Below are positions 16,230-23,798 of a stretch of DNA of 43,860 bases, one piece after another. The position numbers and the translations under genes were made by a program. Origin of the DNA: UBA11524 sp045132495 (lineage in GTDB: Bacteria; Bacillota; Clostridia; Christensenellales; Aristaeellaceae). How positions within the stretch are numbered: the stretch's first letter is position 1; every line of letters starts with the position of its first letter. The stretch lies in NCBI GenBank assembly GCA_045132495.1, contig JBGUSK010000018.1, positions 1 through 43,860 of the forward strand, written 5' to 3'. The notes under the pieces are model-generated. The model worked only from the letters and a program-made list of their open reading frames with translations. It had not been told where the DNA came from and searched no databases.

Positions 16230-16397
16230 ATGGCTTACAAGATTACCGATGCTTGCATCGCTTGCGGCGCTTGCGCCGAGGGCTGCCCCGTCTCTGCGAT
16301 CACCGAGGGTGACGGCAAGTACGAGATCAACGCTGATCTGTGCATCGACTGCGGCGCTTGCGCTGACGTCTGCCCCGTTTCCGCTCCCGAAGCTTAA
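16230..16397 (+). CDS. 2[4Fe-4S] ferredoxin
   Basis: A 55-residue clostridial-type ferredoxin, a soluble low-potential electron carrier. It has two classical CxxCxxCxxxCP clusters: C9, C12, C15, C19 and C38, C41, C44, C48. Both halves are similar, as expected from the ancient duplication. A strong AAGGAGG precedes the ATG at 16230. It is a single-gene transcript, bounded by its own promoter and terminator, and its codons are strongly biased, fitting high expression in an anaerobe. Confidence 0.97.
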   Translation: MAYKITDACIACGACAEGCPVSAITEGDGKYEINADLCIDCGACADVCPVSAPEA

Positions 16398-16411
16398 TCG
16401 TTGAGCGTAAC

Positions 16412-16439
16412 AAAAAAGCGGCTTGACTGCCGCTTTTTT
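16412..16439. terminator. Intrinsic terminator after ferredoxin
   Basis: AAAAAAGCGG and CCGCTTTTTT form a 10-bp stem around an 8-nt loop, symmetrical enough to work in both directions. Confidence 0.9.
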
Positions 16440-16497
16440 GTTTTGCCGGGTTGGATGTATGAATCTCAAAAAAAATCAGGAAATTTCAAAAATCCTA

Positions 16498-16525
16498 TTG
16501 ACTTTTTTCGTAAATGCGGTATAAT
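16498..16525 (+). promoter_or_regulatory. Promoter of tRNA-Lys
   Basis: TTGACT (16498-16503) and a perfect TATAAT (16520-16525) with 16-bp spacing, about 35 bp before the tRNA. Confidence 0.8.
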
Positions 16526-16559
16526 ACCATCTGTTGACCGCGTGAAGCGGAAAACATGT

Positions 16560-16632
16560 GCACCATTAGCTCAGTTGGTAGAGCACCTGACTCTTAATCA
16601 GGGTGTCCAGGGTTCGAGTCCCTGATGGTGTA
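16560..16632 (+). tRNA. tRNA-Lys (anticodon CTT)
   Basis: A 73-nt cloverleaf: acceptor GCACCAT with ATGGTGT, D arm GCTC-AGTTGGTA-GAGC, anticodon stem CCTGA-TCAGG around the loop CTCTTAA (anticodon CTT, reading AAG), and T arm CAGGG-TTCGAGT-CCCTG, with discriminator A. CCA is not encoded. The first acceptor pair would be G1-U72, a wobble. A strong promoter and terminator flank it. Confidence 0.96.
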
Positions 16633-16635
16633 CGA

Positions 16636-16662
16636 AGCCTCGCAGACATGCGAGGCTTTTTT
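16636..16662 (+). terminator. Intrinsic terminator after tRNA-Lys
   Basis: AGCCTCGCA and TGCGAGGCT form a 9-bp stem with a 4-nt loop, followed by a T run. Confidence 0.92.
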
Positions 16663-16685
16663 GTGCCATAAATCCGGAAAAGGTG

Positions 16686-16715
16686 TTGCCTGTTGACAGG
16701 CGAATGTGCTATAAT
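16686..16715 (+). promoter_or_regulatory. Promoter of the mrnC-thyX-rlmB-rae1-sigH cluster
   Basis: TTGCCT (16686-16691) and a perfect TATAAT (16710-16715) with 18-bp spacing. The nearby TTGACA (16693-16698) is too close to the -10 box to pair with it. The start of transcription near 16722 rules out the ATG at 16721 as the mrnC start. Confidence 0.65.
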
Positions 16716-16780
16716 GCACTATGTATGCATATGCACTCGGGAAGGAGCGGTTCACGCATTCCCGCAAGGAGGCGAATTGC

Positions 16781-17200
16781 TTGACCCTTCGTGAGTCGGC
16801 GCCGATGGAGGAATCCCGGGCGCGGATGCTCAACCCGCTCCAGCTGGCCTATATCGGCGACGGTGTGTGGGAGCTGCTTGTCCGCAGCCGGTTGATCTAC
16901 AAGGGACGCAGTGCCCGTCATGTCCACAAGGATGCGGTGGCCTGTGTCAATGCCCACGCCCAATGCGAGGCCTTCCGCCGGATCGAACCGTTGCTGACGG
17001 AGGCGGAGGCGGACGTCGCACGCCGGGGACGCAACGCCCATGCACATCATGCTGCGCCGAAGAATCAGGATGCAGCGGATTATCGCGCTGCGACGGCTCT
17101 GGAAGCGCTGATCGGCTATCTGTACCTTACCGGACAGGAGGAGCGCCTGCTCAGCCTGTTCAAGCACAGTCAGGAGGATGAGAAACATGCCCAGGAGTGA
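16781..17200 (+). CDS. mrnC: Mini-ribonuclease III
   Basis: A 139-residue RNase III-like protein lacking the double-stranded RNA-binding domain; Mini-III matures 23S rRNA in Bacillus. The catalytic segment reads NPLQLAYIGDGVWELLVRSRL (key part LAYIGDGVWE with the active-site Asp27), and RAATALEALIGYLYLTG is the second conserved acidic helix. The start is a TTG at 16781 with AAGGAGG 8 nt upstream; an ATG at 16721 overlaps the promoter. cysS, the usual upstream neighbour, is absent here. Confidence 0.9.
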   Translation: MTLRESAPMEESRARMLNPLQLAYIGDGVWELLVRSRLIYKGRSARHVHKDAVACVNAHAQCEAFRRIEPLLTEAEADVARRGRNAHAHHAAPKNQDAADYRAATALEALIGYLYLTGQEERLLSLFKHSQEDEKHAQE

Positions 17201-17939
17201 AATGAAGGTGGCGCTGATCCGCCATACGCTGAGTCCCGAAGAGGTCGTAGCGCTGGGCGCGCGGCTGTGCTATTCCAAGGCACGGGTGGATGACCTGCTG
17301 GAGCGCGTGTCCGCCAAGGATCAGACGGATTTCGTCCACAAGATCATGGGCATGGGACATGACTCTGTGCTGGAGCATGCATCCTTCACCTTCGGTATCG
17401 AGGGCGTGAGCCGTACGCTGCTGGCGCAGATCACCCGGCACCGTCTGGCGAGCTTCTCCGTGCAGAGCCAGCGCTACGTGAGCTACGAGAAGGGCTTTGG
17501 GTACATCGTCCCGCCGAAGATCGAAGCGCTGGGCGAGGAAGCCGTGGCGGAATTCGAGCGCCAGATGGATACCATGCATGAGTGGTACACGGCATGGCAG
17601 AAGAAGCTCGGCACCGGTGAGGGCGGCAACGAGGACGCGCGCTTTGTGCTTCCTGGTGCATGCGAGACCCGCATGATGGTCACTATGAATGTGCGCGAGC
17701 TGCGGCATTTCTTCAGCCTCAGGATGTGCTCCCGCGCCCAGTGGGAGATCCGTGCGCTGGCAACGGAGATGCACCGTCTGTGTATGGAGGTGGCCCCTGC
17801 GCTCTTCGAGAACGCTGGCCCTGGCTGCCTGCGCGGAGCATGCCCGGAAGGGGAGAAGACCTGCGGCAAGATGCTGCAAATCCGAGCTGAACGTAAGGCT
17901 TGGATGGAAGCTTTGAACAACGACAATAACGAACAGTGA
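17187..17939 (+). CDS. thyX: Flavin-dependent thymidylate synthase ThyX
   Basis: A 250-residue FAD-dependent thymidylate synthase, methylating dUMP with methylene-tetrahydrofolate and NADPH. The ThyX motif appears as RHRLASFSVQSQRY at residues 84-97, matching RHRxxSxNxxSxRY with a Val in place of Glu. The start at 17187 is 9 nt after AGGAGG; ATGs at 17178 (no spacing) and 17202 (a second AGGAG 4 nt upstream) are alternatives. It overlaps the end of mrnC by 14 nt and lies between mrnC and rlmB. Confidence 0.92.
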   Translation: MPRSEMKVALIRHTLSPEEVVALGARLCYSKARVDDLLERVSAKDQTDFVHKIMGMGHDSVLEHASFTFGIEGVSRTLLAQITRHRLASFSVQSQRYVSYEKGFGYIVPPKIEALGEEAVAEFERQMDTMHEWYTAWQKKLGTGEGGNEDARFVLPGACETRMMVTMNVRELRHFFSLRMCSRAQWEIRALATEMHRLCMEVAPALFENAGPGCLRGACPEGEKTCGKMLQIRAERKAWMEALNNDNNEQ

Positions 17940-17957
17940 AGATAGAGGAGAAAGAAC

Positions 17958-19115
17958 ATGGCATTCTACAATGACGCACCGGGCCGCAAGCCCCAGAAGA
18001 AGAACCACGCTGCCGGCTCCTGGGCCGACGAGGGCAGCAATTACACCGGCGCGCGCCGCTTTGGTCCCAAGCGTGAGGATGATCGCAGCGACCGTCCCTA
18101 CGGCAAGCGGGAGGATCGCTCCTTCGGCGACCACAAGCCCTACCAGCGTGATGACCGTCGTCCGCTGCGCAATGACAACCGTGACCGTGACAACAACCGC
18201 TTTGATAAGCGCGACTTCCATAAGGACGACCGCCGCGATTTCCGCCGTGATGACCGCAGGGACTTCCGCCGCGATGATCGCCGTGACTTCAAGCCTGCCG
18301 AGCCCAAGCCCGCGCCCAGCTACCGCGACGCGGAGTATCGTCCTGCTGCTCCTGCGTCCTCCGCGCTGGAGGTGATGGAGACCATGGTGCAGGAGAACAT
18401 CCTCGCAGGCCGCAATCCCATCCGTGAGGCGCTGCGTGCTGGCCGCGATATTGAGAAGCAGCTGGTGCTCAAGGGCGAGCTGTCCGGCTCTGCCCGCGAA
18501 ATCGTGCAGATGGCCCGTGAAGCTCACATCATTGTGCAGGAAGTGGAGAAGGTTCGTCTGGACGAGCTGGCTCATAATCATCAGGGTCTGGTCGCCTTCG
18601 CTTCTGCCTATCAGTACAGCACCGTGGAAGCCATGCTGGAGGAAGCCGCTGCAAAGAACGAGGATCCCTTTCTGATCCTGCTGGACGGCGTGACGGATCC
18701 CCACAACCTGGGCGCGATCATCCGCTCGGCTGAGTGCGTGGGCGCCCATGGCGTTATCGTCCCTGAACGCCGCAGCGTCGGTCTGACCCCCGCCGCCGTG
18801 AAGGCTTCCGCTGGCGCTATCGAGCACATGAAGGTTGCCCGCGTGACCAACCTGAGCCGCACCATTGAGGACCAGAAGGCGCGCAACATCTGGACCTATG
18901 CCCTGGACATGGACGGCGAGGATTACGAGCGCGTCAACTTCAAGGGTGGCGTGGCGCTGGTGGTTGGCTCTGAGGGCGAAGGCGTGAGCCGACTGGTGGT
19001 TGAGCGCTGCGACCAGAAGGTCAGCCTGCCCATGGCTGGCCACATCGACAGCCTGAACGCCTCTGTTGCCGCGGGCATCATGATGTACCGTGTGCTGTCC
19101 TCCCGCAAGGCATGA
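17958..19115 (+). CDS. rlmB: 23S rRNA 2'-O-methyltransferase RlmB family (SpoU/TrmH)
   Basis: A 385-residue SPOUT methyltransferase. Residues 147-220 form the RNA-substrate-binding domain (LAGRNPIREALRAG), and 237-385 the knotted catalytic domain with motif 1 NLGAIIRSAECVG, motif 2 VGSEGEGVSR and motif 3 SLNASVAAGIMMYRVL. The first 130 residues are an added charged, Arg/Asp-rich, probably disordered tail with three tandem octapeptides (89-112). It overlaps rae1 by 4 nt (ATGA). The family 2'-O-methylates rRNA or tRNA; the exact target is not readable here. Confidence 0.93.
   Translation: MAFYNDAPGRKPQKKNHAAGSWADEGSNYTGARRFGPKREDDRSDRPYGKREDRSFGDHKPYQRDDRRPLRNDNRDRDNNRFDKRDFHKDDRRDFRRDDRRDFRRDDRRDFKPAEPKPAPSYRDAEYRPAAPASSALEVMETMVQENILAGRNPIREALRAGRDIEKQLVLKGELSGSAREIVQMAREAHIIVQEVEKVRLDELAHNHQGLVAFASAYQYSTVEAMLEEAAAKNEDPFLILLDGVTDPHNLGAIIRSAECVGAHGVIVPERRSVGLTPAAVKASAGAIEHMKVARVTNLSRTIEDQKARNIWTYALDMDGEDYERVNFKGGVALVVGSEGEGVSRLVVERCDQKVSLPMAGHIDSLNASVAAGIMMYRVLSSRKA
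18222..18293 (+). repeat. Three 24-bp tandem repeats in rlmB
   Basis: Three in-frame copies encode KDDRRDFR, RDDRRDFR and RDDRRDFK. Synonymous third-position differences between copies show that the peptide rather than the DNA is conserved. Confidence 0.8.
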
Positions 19116-19621
19116 AAGCGCTGCTGATTGTCGATGGCTACAACGTCATCGGCGCGTGGAAGGAAGCGGAAAAGCACGGCTGGTCGATGGATGAAAGCCG
19201 TGACCGCCTGCAGCATCTGCTGATGGATTACAGCGGCTATACGGGCGAGGAGGTCGTGCTGGTGTTCGATGGCTATCAGTCGGACAAGAGGATCACCACC
19301 GAGGAAAAGCAGGGTGATCTGACCCTCGTGTTCACCAAGCACGGTGAAACGGCGGACTCCTACATCGAACGCCTTGTGGCGCAGAAGCCCAAATACCGCG
19401 TGGCCCGTGTGGCTACCAACGACGGTGCGGAGCAGGCCATGGTGCTGGGCTCCGGCGCGACCCGCATGACAGCCCGTGAGCTTCTGCGGGAGCTGCGGCA
19501 GATGCGTCAGGCGGGCTTTGATGAGCATGCCAGCCCCAGAACGATGAATCGTTCCTCCCTTGCATCGCGTCTGCCAAAGGACGTGCAGGAGGCCCTTGAG
19601 CGTCTCCGCAGGGGACAATAA
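19112..19621 (+). CDS. rae1: Ribosome-dependent mRNA endonuclease Rae1 (YacP, NYN domain)
   Basis: A 169-residue NYN/PIN-like ribonuclease. In Bacillus Rae1 enters the ribosomal A site and cleaves translated mRNA. The N-terminus MKALLIVDGYNVIGAW has the catalytic Asp8, VVLVFDGYQSD the second acidic site, and ADSYIERLV and VARVATNDGAEQ complete the NYN core. Length matches YacP. The start codon overlaps the rlmB stop, and the gene order rlmB-yacP-sigH is conserved in Bacillota. Confidence 0.93.
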   Translation: MKALLIVDGYNVIGAWKEAEKHGWSMDESRDRLQHLLMDYSGYTGEEVVLVFDGYQSDKRITTEEKQGDLTLVFTKHGETADSYIERLVAQKPKYRVARVATNDGAEQAMVLGSGATRMTARELLRELRQMRQAGFDEHASPRTMNRSSLASRLPKDVQEALERLRRGQ

Positions 19622-19644
19622 CACATAAAGCAGGATGATCAAAC

Positions 19645-20349
19645 ATGGACGACCGTATGGATTACACCGACCTGAATCCCGAAGCGGCGGATGCGATGGC
19701 TTCCGTCCCGGTTGAAGTGCCGGAAACGCCCGCGGATTATGCTGATCTGGCGGACGAGGACGTGGTTGCCCTGTGCCGCACGGGAGATGCGGTGGCGGTG
19801 GAATATCTGCTGAACAAGTACAAGAACTTCGTGCGTTCCAAGGCGCGCAGCTACTTCCTCATCGGTGCTGACCATGAGGACATCGTGCAGGAGGGAATGA
19901 TCGGATTGTACAAAGCGATCCGTGATTTCCGCCCGGAGAAGCTGAGCTCCTTCCGCGCGTTTGCTGAGCTATGTATCACGCGGCAGATCATCACCGCCAT
20001 CAAGACGGCCACCCGACAGAAGCATATCCCCCTTAACAGCTACGTGTCGCTGAACAAGCCCCTCTACGACGAGGAGAGCGACCGCACGCTGCTGGATGTG
20101 TGCGCCGAGGGTCACAGCGCCAATCCGGAGGAGCTGCTCATCTCCCAGGAGGATCTGCGTGGCATCCATCAGAAGATCGACGAGGTGCTCTCCAGCTTGG
20201 AGCAGGAGGTGCTGGCGGCATATCTGGATGGCAAGAGCTATCAGGAAATCGCCGATATGCTGGGCCGCCATGTGAAATCTATCGACAATGCGCTCCAACG
20301 CGTCAAGCGCAAGCTGGAAAAGTACCTTGAGGACACCAAGGGTGAATGA
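19645..20349 (+). CDS. sigH: RNA polymerase sporulation sigma factor SigH
   Basis: A 234-residue sigma-70 family factor. SigH directs early sporulation and stationary-phase genes. Region 2 includes LLNKYKNFVRSKARSYFL and GADHEDIVQEGMIGLYKAIRDF (key part EDIVQEGMIGLYKAIRDF), and region 4 includes LSSLEQEVLAAYLDGKSYQEIA and HVKSIDNALQRVKRKL. The N-terminus is about 25 residues longer than B. subtilis SigH and acidic. The ribosome binding site (AGGATG) is weak. It ends the mrnC cluster, as in Bacillus. Confidence 0.95.
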   Translation: MDDRMDYTDLNPEAADAMASVPVEVPETPADYADLADEDVVALCRTGDAVAVEYLLNKYKNFVRSKARSYFLIGADHEDIVQEGMIGLYKAIRDFRPEKLSSFRAFAELCITRQIITAIKTATRQKHIPLNSYVSLNKPLYDEESDRTLLDVCAEGHSANPEELLISQEDLRGIHQKIDEVLSSLEQEVLAAYLDGKSYQEIADMLGRHVKSIDNALQRVKRKLEKYLEDTKGE

Positions 20350-20373
20350 TACAGCGGAAATACAATCATCCAC

Positions 20374-20402
20374 TTGAAAAATTCCGCCGAAGGGTGTATG
20401 AT
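20374..20402 (+). promoter_or_regulatory. Promoter of the DAHP synthase leader
   Basis: TTGAAA (20374-20379) and TATGAT (20397-20402) with 17-bp spacing. It is followed about 15 nt later by the Shine-Dalgarno of the leader peptide. Confidence 0.75.
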
Positions 20403-20432
20403 GAGAACATCACCAACAGGAGGACGCGCAGA

Positions 20433-20495
20433 ATGCTGACCTGGCTGAACGGCAAGTATTTCTATTACGCACTGTACCAGATTTGCAGGGCGTGA
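20433..20495 (+). CDS. Aromatic-rich leader peptide of the DAHP synthase attenuator
   Basis: A 20-codon reading frame with AGGAGG at 20418-20423, 9 nt before its ATG. It contains Trp4, Tyr9, Phe10, Tyr11, Tyr12 and Tyr15: six aromatic residues in 20, with the run KYFYYALY. It lies between the promoter and the DAHP synthase gene, whose products are the precursors of those amino acids. The last three codons before the TGA form the 5' arm of a competing RNA hairpin. This is the layout of ribosome-mediated transcription attenuation. I do not recognise it as a described leader peptide. Confidence 0.85.
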   Translation: MLTWLNGKYFYYALYQICRA

Positions 20496-20554
20496 TTTTT
20501 GCGCGAGGATTCCTTAATCGCCCTGCATGGCCCAAGTGGCTGGCAGGGCGTTTT
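20484..20554 (+). promoter_or_regulatory. Transcription attenuator (antiterminator and terminator)
   Basis: TGCAGGGCG (20484-20492) is perfectly complementary to CGCCCTGCA (20519-20527), forming an antiterminator. The same CGCCCTGC (20519-20526) also pairs with GCAGGGCG (20543-20550), forming a terminator followed by TTTT. The two structures are mutually exclusive. A ribosome stalled on the Tyr/Phe codons (20457-20477) would leave the first arm free and allow antitermination; one reaching the stop codon would cover it and allow termination. Confidence 0.85.
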
Positions 20555-20587
20555 ATATTCCACGGGTAAATTGACGGAGGTGCCACC

Positions 20588-21592
20588 ATGATTGTTATTC
20601 TCAAACACCAGGCAAAGCAGGAGCAGATCGACAAATTGAAGGTGTTTCTGACCAACCTTGGACTGCGCATTGATGAGTCTCGGGGCGACCATTCCACCAT
20701 TCTGGGCCTGGTGGGTGATACCACCCGCGTGGATGCGGATCTGATTGCGTCTTTGGATGCGGTGGAGGCGGTCCGTCGGGTTCAGGAGCCCTACAAGAAG
20801 GCCAACCGCAAGTTCCACCCGGAAGATTCTGTGATCGACTGCGGCGGTGTGCCGGTTGGTGGCGGGCTGTTCCAGATCATCGCAGGCCCCTGCAGCGTGG
20901 AGACTGAGGAGCAGATCATCACCGTGGCCAAGGCCGTCAAGGAGGCTGGCGCGACGCTGCTGCGCGGCGGTGCGTTCAAGCCCCGCACGTCGCCCTATGC
21001 TTTCCAGGGCCTGCATGGCGACGGGTTGCGCCTGCTGAAGCTTGCCAAGCAGGAGACTGGCCTGCCTATCGTGACGGAAATCATGGATGCAGCGCATCTT
21101 GACCTGTTTGAAGATGTGGATGTGATCCAGGTGGGCGCGCGCAATATGCAGAATTTCGAGCTGCTGAAGGTGTTGGGCCGCACCAGGAAGCCCATTCTGC
21201 TCAAGCGCGGTCTGGCAAATACCATCCAGGAGTGGCTGATGTCCGCAGAGTACATCATGGCGGGCGGCAACGATCAGGTGATTCTGTGTGAGCGCGGCAT
21301 CCGGACGTATGAGACGGCAACGCGCAATACCCTCGATTTGTCCAGCGTGCCGGTGCTGAAGGAAAAGACGCATCTGCCGGTGCTGATCGATCCCAGCCAT
21401 GCGACAGGCGTGGCCAAGCTGGTGAAGCCCATGGCGATGGCTGCGACAGCCTGCGGGGCGGATGGTCTGATGATCGAGGTGCACAATGATCCGAAGAATG
21501 CCTTGTGTGATGGCGCGCAGTCGCTGACGCCTGAGCAGTTTGCGGATGTGGTGCGCAGGGTCAAAGCCATCCGTGAAGTGGTGCAGGGGTGA
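20588..21592 (+). CDS. aroF: 3-deoxy-7-phosphoheptulonate (DAHP) synthase, type I-beta with N-terminal regulatory domain
   Basis: A 334-residue enzyme condensing phosphoenolpyruvate and erythrose 4-phosphate, the first step of the shikimate pathway to Phe, Tyr and Trp. Residues 1-72 form the ferredoxin-like regulatory domain that confers Phe/Tyr inhibition in the Thermotoga enzyme. The catalytic barrel has GPCSVE (100-105), RGGAFKPRTSP (126-136), LLKRG and IDPSHATG. The start at 20588 follows GGAGG. It is downstream of the attenuator, so both transcription and activity are probably set by aromatic amino acids. A GNAT gene follows after 6 bp. Confidence 0.95.
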   Translation: MIVILKHQAKQEQIDKLKVFLTNLGLRIDESRGDHSTILGLVGDTTRVDADLIASLDAVEAVRRVQEPYKKANRKFHPEDSVIDCGGVPVGGGLFQIIAGPCSVETEEQIITVAKAVKEAGATLLRGGAFKPRTSPYAFQGLHGDGLRLLKLAKQETGLPIVTEIMDAAHLDLFEDVDVIQVGARNMQNFELLKVLGRTRKPILLKRGLANTIQEWLMSAEYIMAGGNDQVILCERGIRTYETATRNTLDLSSVPVLKEKTHLPVLIDPSHATGVAKLVKPMAMAATACGADGLMIEVHNDPKNALCDGAQSLTPEQFADVVRRVKAIREVVQG

Positions 21593-21598
21593 TGGAGT

Positions 21599-22126
21599 GT
21601 GAATGAGATCATACTTTGCTGCCCGGATGAAACGATGCTTGACGAAATCGACGCCTACCGCAAGTCCATGCTGGATGCAGGCAGCTCCATGGACGGCTGC
21701 AGCGGATTGCAGAATTATGAATCCGCCCCGGAATGGCTCGCCCATGTCCGCAACATGGAAAAGCCGGAAACCTGCCCTCCGCACCTTGTTACAGCGACGC
21801 TCTTTGTGGCAGTGAGAAAAACCGACTTTCGTATTGTCGGCATGATCGACCTGCGTCATCGTCTGAATGATTTCCTTGCTGAGTACGGCGGACATATCGG
21901 CTATTCTGTTCGTACGGACGAACGGCGCAAGGGTTACGCCAAACGGATGCTTGCCCTGGCCCTGCAGGAAGCGAAGAAGCGTGGCATCGACCGTGTGCTC
22001 ATAACCTGTGATGAGGATAATTGGGGGAGTGCTCTCACCATCCGGGCGAATGGCGGCGTTTTTGAACGCAATACCTACCTGGAAAATGAGAAACAGACCA
22101 TAAGTCGGTATTGGATTGACCTGTAA
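21599..22126 (+). CDS. GNAT family N-acetyltransferase
   Basis: A 175-residue GNAT acetyltransferase. The acetyl-CoA site is HIGYSVRTDERRKGYAKRML (R/Q-x-x-G-x-A form: RRKGYAKR), and the N-terminal region resembles YitI/predicted-acetyltransferase types (VAVRKTDFRIVGMIDLRH). It starts with a GTG 6 nt after the DAHP synthase stop and is probably co-transcribed, so it may share the aromatic amino acid control. Its substrate is unknown. Confidence 0.82.
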   Translation: MNEIILCCPDETMLDEIDAYRKSMLDAGSSMDGCSGLQNYESAPEWLAHVRNMEKPETCPPHLVTATLFVAVRKTDFRIVGMIDLRHRLNDFLAEYGGHIGYSVRTDERRKGYAKRMLALALQEAKKRGIDRVLITCDEDNWGSALTIRANGGVFERNTYLENEKQTISRYWIDL

Positions 22127-22138
22127 CTGCATAGAAAC

Positions 22139-22170
22139 AAGCCTCCGGTCATCTTGACCGGAGGCTTTGT
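22139..22170. terminator. Bidirectional terminator
   Basis: AAGCCTCCGGTCA and TGACCGGAGGCTT form a perfect 13-bp stem with a 3-nt loop and T residues on either side. It separates the GNAT gene from the convergent mannanase gene. Confidence 0.92.
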
Positions 22171-22188
22171 GCTGTTGAAAGGGAGAGA

Positions 22189-23637
22189 TCAGTACAGATC
22201 GGGCAGTTCATCCAGGGTGATTACATATTCGCTGTTGTAGGTTTTCGTCAGGATTTCAGCCTCGGTGTAGGCTTCGGAGTAACGGCCGTTCTTCTGAACA
22301 AAGTCGCCGCTCCAGGTGTTGAACCAGGCCCAGCGGGCGTTGGTGGAAATTACCTGGTCGATGTCGAAGAGCACACCGTTTTCCGTCAGAGCAATGATCT
22401 TGTTCGTGTCCGTGTAGTCAAGCACTTCAATGAACTTGGAGTTTTGCGCACCGTAGGAGCGGTTTGCCGCGTAAATGTCCTCGCCGATGATATCGACATA
22501 TTCATCGCCCGGATACCAGTCTGCCGCCTGGCCGTTCCATACCCAAATGAGGTTGTTGCAGCCGTAGACGTTGGTCAGCTGATCGTACAGGTAGATCCAG
22601 AGCTTTTTGCAGGGCTCAGCGCCCTTTGCGCCCCACCAGAACCATCCGCCGGAAGCCTCATGCAGAGGACGCCACAGCACGGGAACGCCGGCGTCCTGCA
22701 GCTTCAGCAGTTCGCGGGCGATGCCCTCGATGTCCTTGTCCAGTGCAGCTTTGCCGTAGGGATCGGAGCCGTTCATGACCGCTTCGATGTCAAAGGTCAC
22801 ATTCTTGGTGTAGAAGGCGCCCCACCAGCGGGGATTGCCGTTCTCATCCTTGCCGTCCAGGATGTATTGCTTATCTGCGCACCAGTGCCAGCAGAAGGTG
22901 ACGATGCCGCCTTCCTTGTGAAACTTGATGGCCTGATCCACTGCAGTTCCGCGGGCGCCAAGGGCGATGCGGGACGGCGTGAGATCCATCATGTCCAGGC
23001 CGAGAATGGCGGGGTACTTGCCCGTGACATTGTGGATCGCCTTGATCTCCGGGCCGTTGAGACCCTTGTCGCAGACCTGGCCGGAAAGGGTGTACTTGCC
23101 GTAAATCTCGCACAGGTAGCTGAAGAGCTTCTTTGCTTCCTGGGTCGCATTGGGATTGACGAGGGTGGGGGAGACCTCATAAACGCTGCTGTCGATGGAC
23201 TGGGCGTGGGTGACGGTCAGCTTGTCCAGATAGATCCAGCCCCAGGAGGGGGTGACCGTGACGGTGTGCTGACCGGCTGTCAGCAGCACGCCGTGGACGG
23301 AAGTGTCCCCGTACATGATGCTGCCGCATTCGAAGGTGCCCTGCTGCTGACCGTCTACCAGCAGGTTGTTGGTCTTGTTGCCGCCAATGCCTTTGCAGGT
23401 CAACGTCAGGTCATAAATTCCATCAGCGGGAACGTCAATGGTGAATTCAACCGAATCTGTTGCATTATCGAATGTACCGACCGATTTCCAGCCAGAAGCC
23501 TGAAGGTCGGTTTTGATAGCAATCGAACCATTTAAAACGGCCTTTTCAGCTTCATAAACCATGGCGTCCTCTGCTGAAACGGTGCCAATAGGCAGTGCAA
23601 GCGCAGCCGACAGCAGGATAGAGAGACATTTTTTCAT
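22189..23637 (-). CDS. Secreted GH26 beta-mannanase with N-terminal carbohydrate-binding module
   Basis: A 482-residue exported endo-1,4-beta-mannosidase cutting mannan or galactomannan outside the cell. Residues 1-22 are a signal peptide ending in VSA. Residues 27-145 form a CBM35/CBM6-like beta-sandwich (YEAEKAVLNG, VPADGIYDLTL, WIYLDKLTV). The GH26 barrel follows from about 165: the acid/base is Glu327 in WRPLHEASGGWFWWG and the nucleophile Glu419 in LTENGV; FCWHWCAD is also typical. The ATG at 23637 was preferred to an upstream GTG because AGGAGG lies 10 nt before it. No cell-wall anchor is seen. Confidence 0.93.
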   Translation of the reverse strand: MKKCLSILLSAALALPIGTVSAEDAMVYEAEKAVLNGSIAIKTDLQASGWKSVGTFDNATDSVEFTIDVPADGIYDLTLTCKGIGGNKTNNLLVDGQQQGTFECGSIMYGDTSVHGVLLTAGQHTVTVTPSWGWIYLDKLTVTHAQSIDSSVYEVSPTLVNPNATQEAKKLFSYLCEIYGKYTLSGQVCDKGLNGPEIKAIHNVTGKYPAILGLDMMDLTPSRIALGARGTAVDQAIKFHKEGGIVTFCWHWCADKQYILDGKDENGNPRWWGAFYTKNVTFDIEAVMNGSDPYGKAALDKDIEGIARELLKLQDAGVPVLWRPLHEASGGWFWWGAKGAEPCKKLWIYLYDQLTNVYGCNNLIWVWNGQAADWYPGDEYVDIIGEDIYAANRSYGAQNSKFIEVLDYTDTNKIIALTENGVLFDIDQVISTNARWAWFNTWSGDFVQKNGRYSEAYTEAEILTKTYNSEYVITLDELPDLY

Positions 23638-23733
23638 GTTGTTTTGTCCTCCTGAGCATAAACGATTACAATTTTGTGGCAAAAGATTCAAATTTTTCGA
23701 AGAGATACTTTTGTCCACATTCCGACAAATGAT

Positions 23734-23762
23734 ATTCTACCACATTTTGTACATTGATTCAA
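23734..23762 (-). promoter_or_regulatory. SigA-type promoter of the mannanase gene
   Basis: On the minus strand TTGAAT (23762-23757) and TAGAAT (23739-23734) with 17-bp spacing, leaving a 5' leader of about 90 nt. Confidence 0.72.
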
Positions 23763-23798
23763 GCAAGATTTAAGGATAATCAAGCAAGAATGCGATTT

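Noticed and set aside
16693..16698. TTGACA as the -35 box of the mrnC promoter
   Set aside because: It is only 11 bp from the TATAAT box; TTGCCT at 16686 gives a normal 18-bp spacing.
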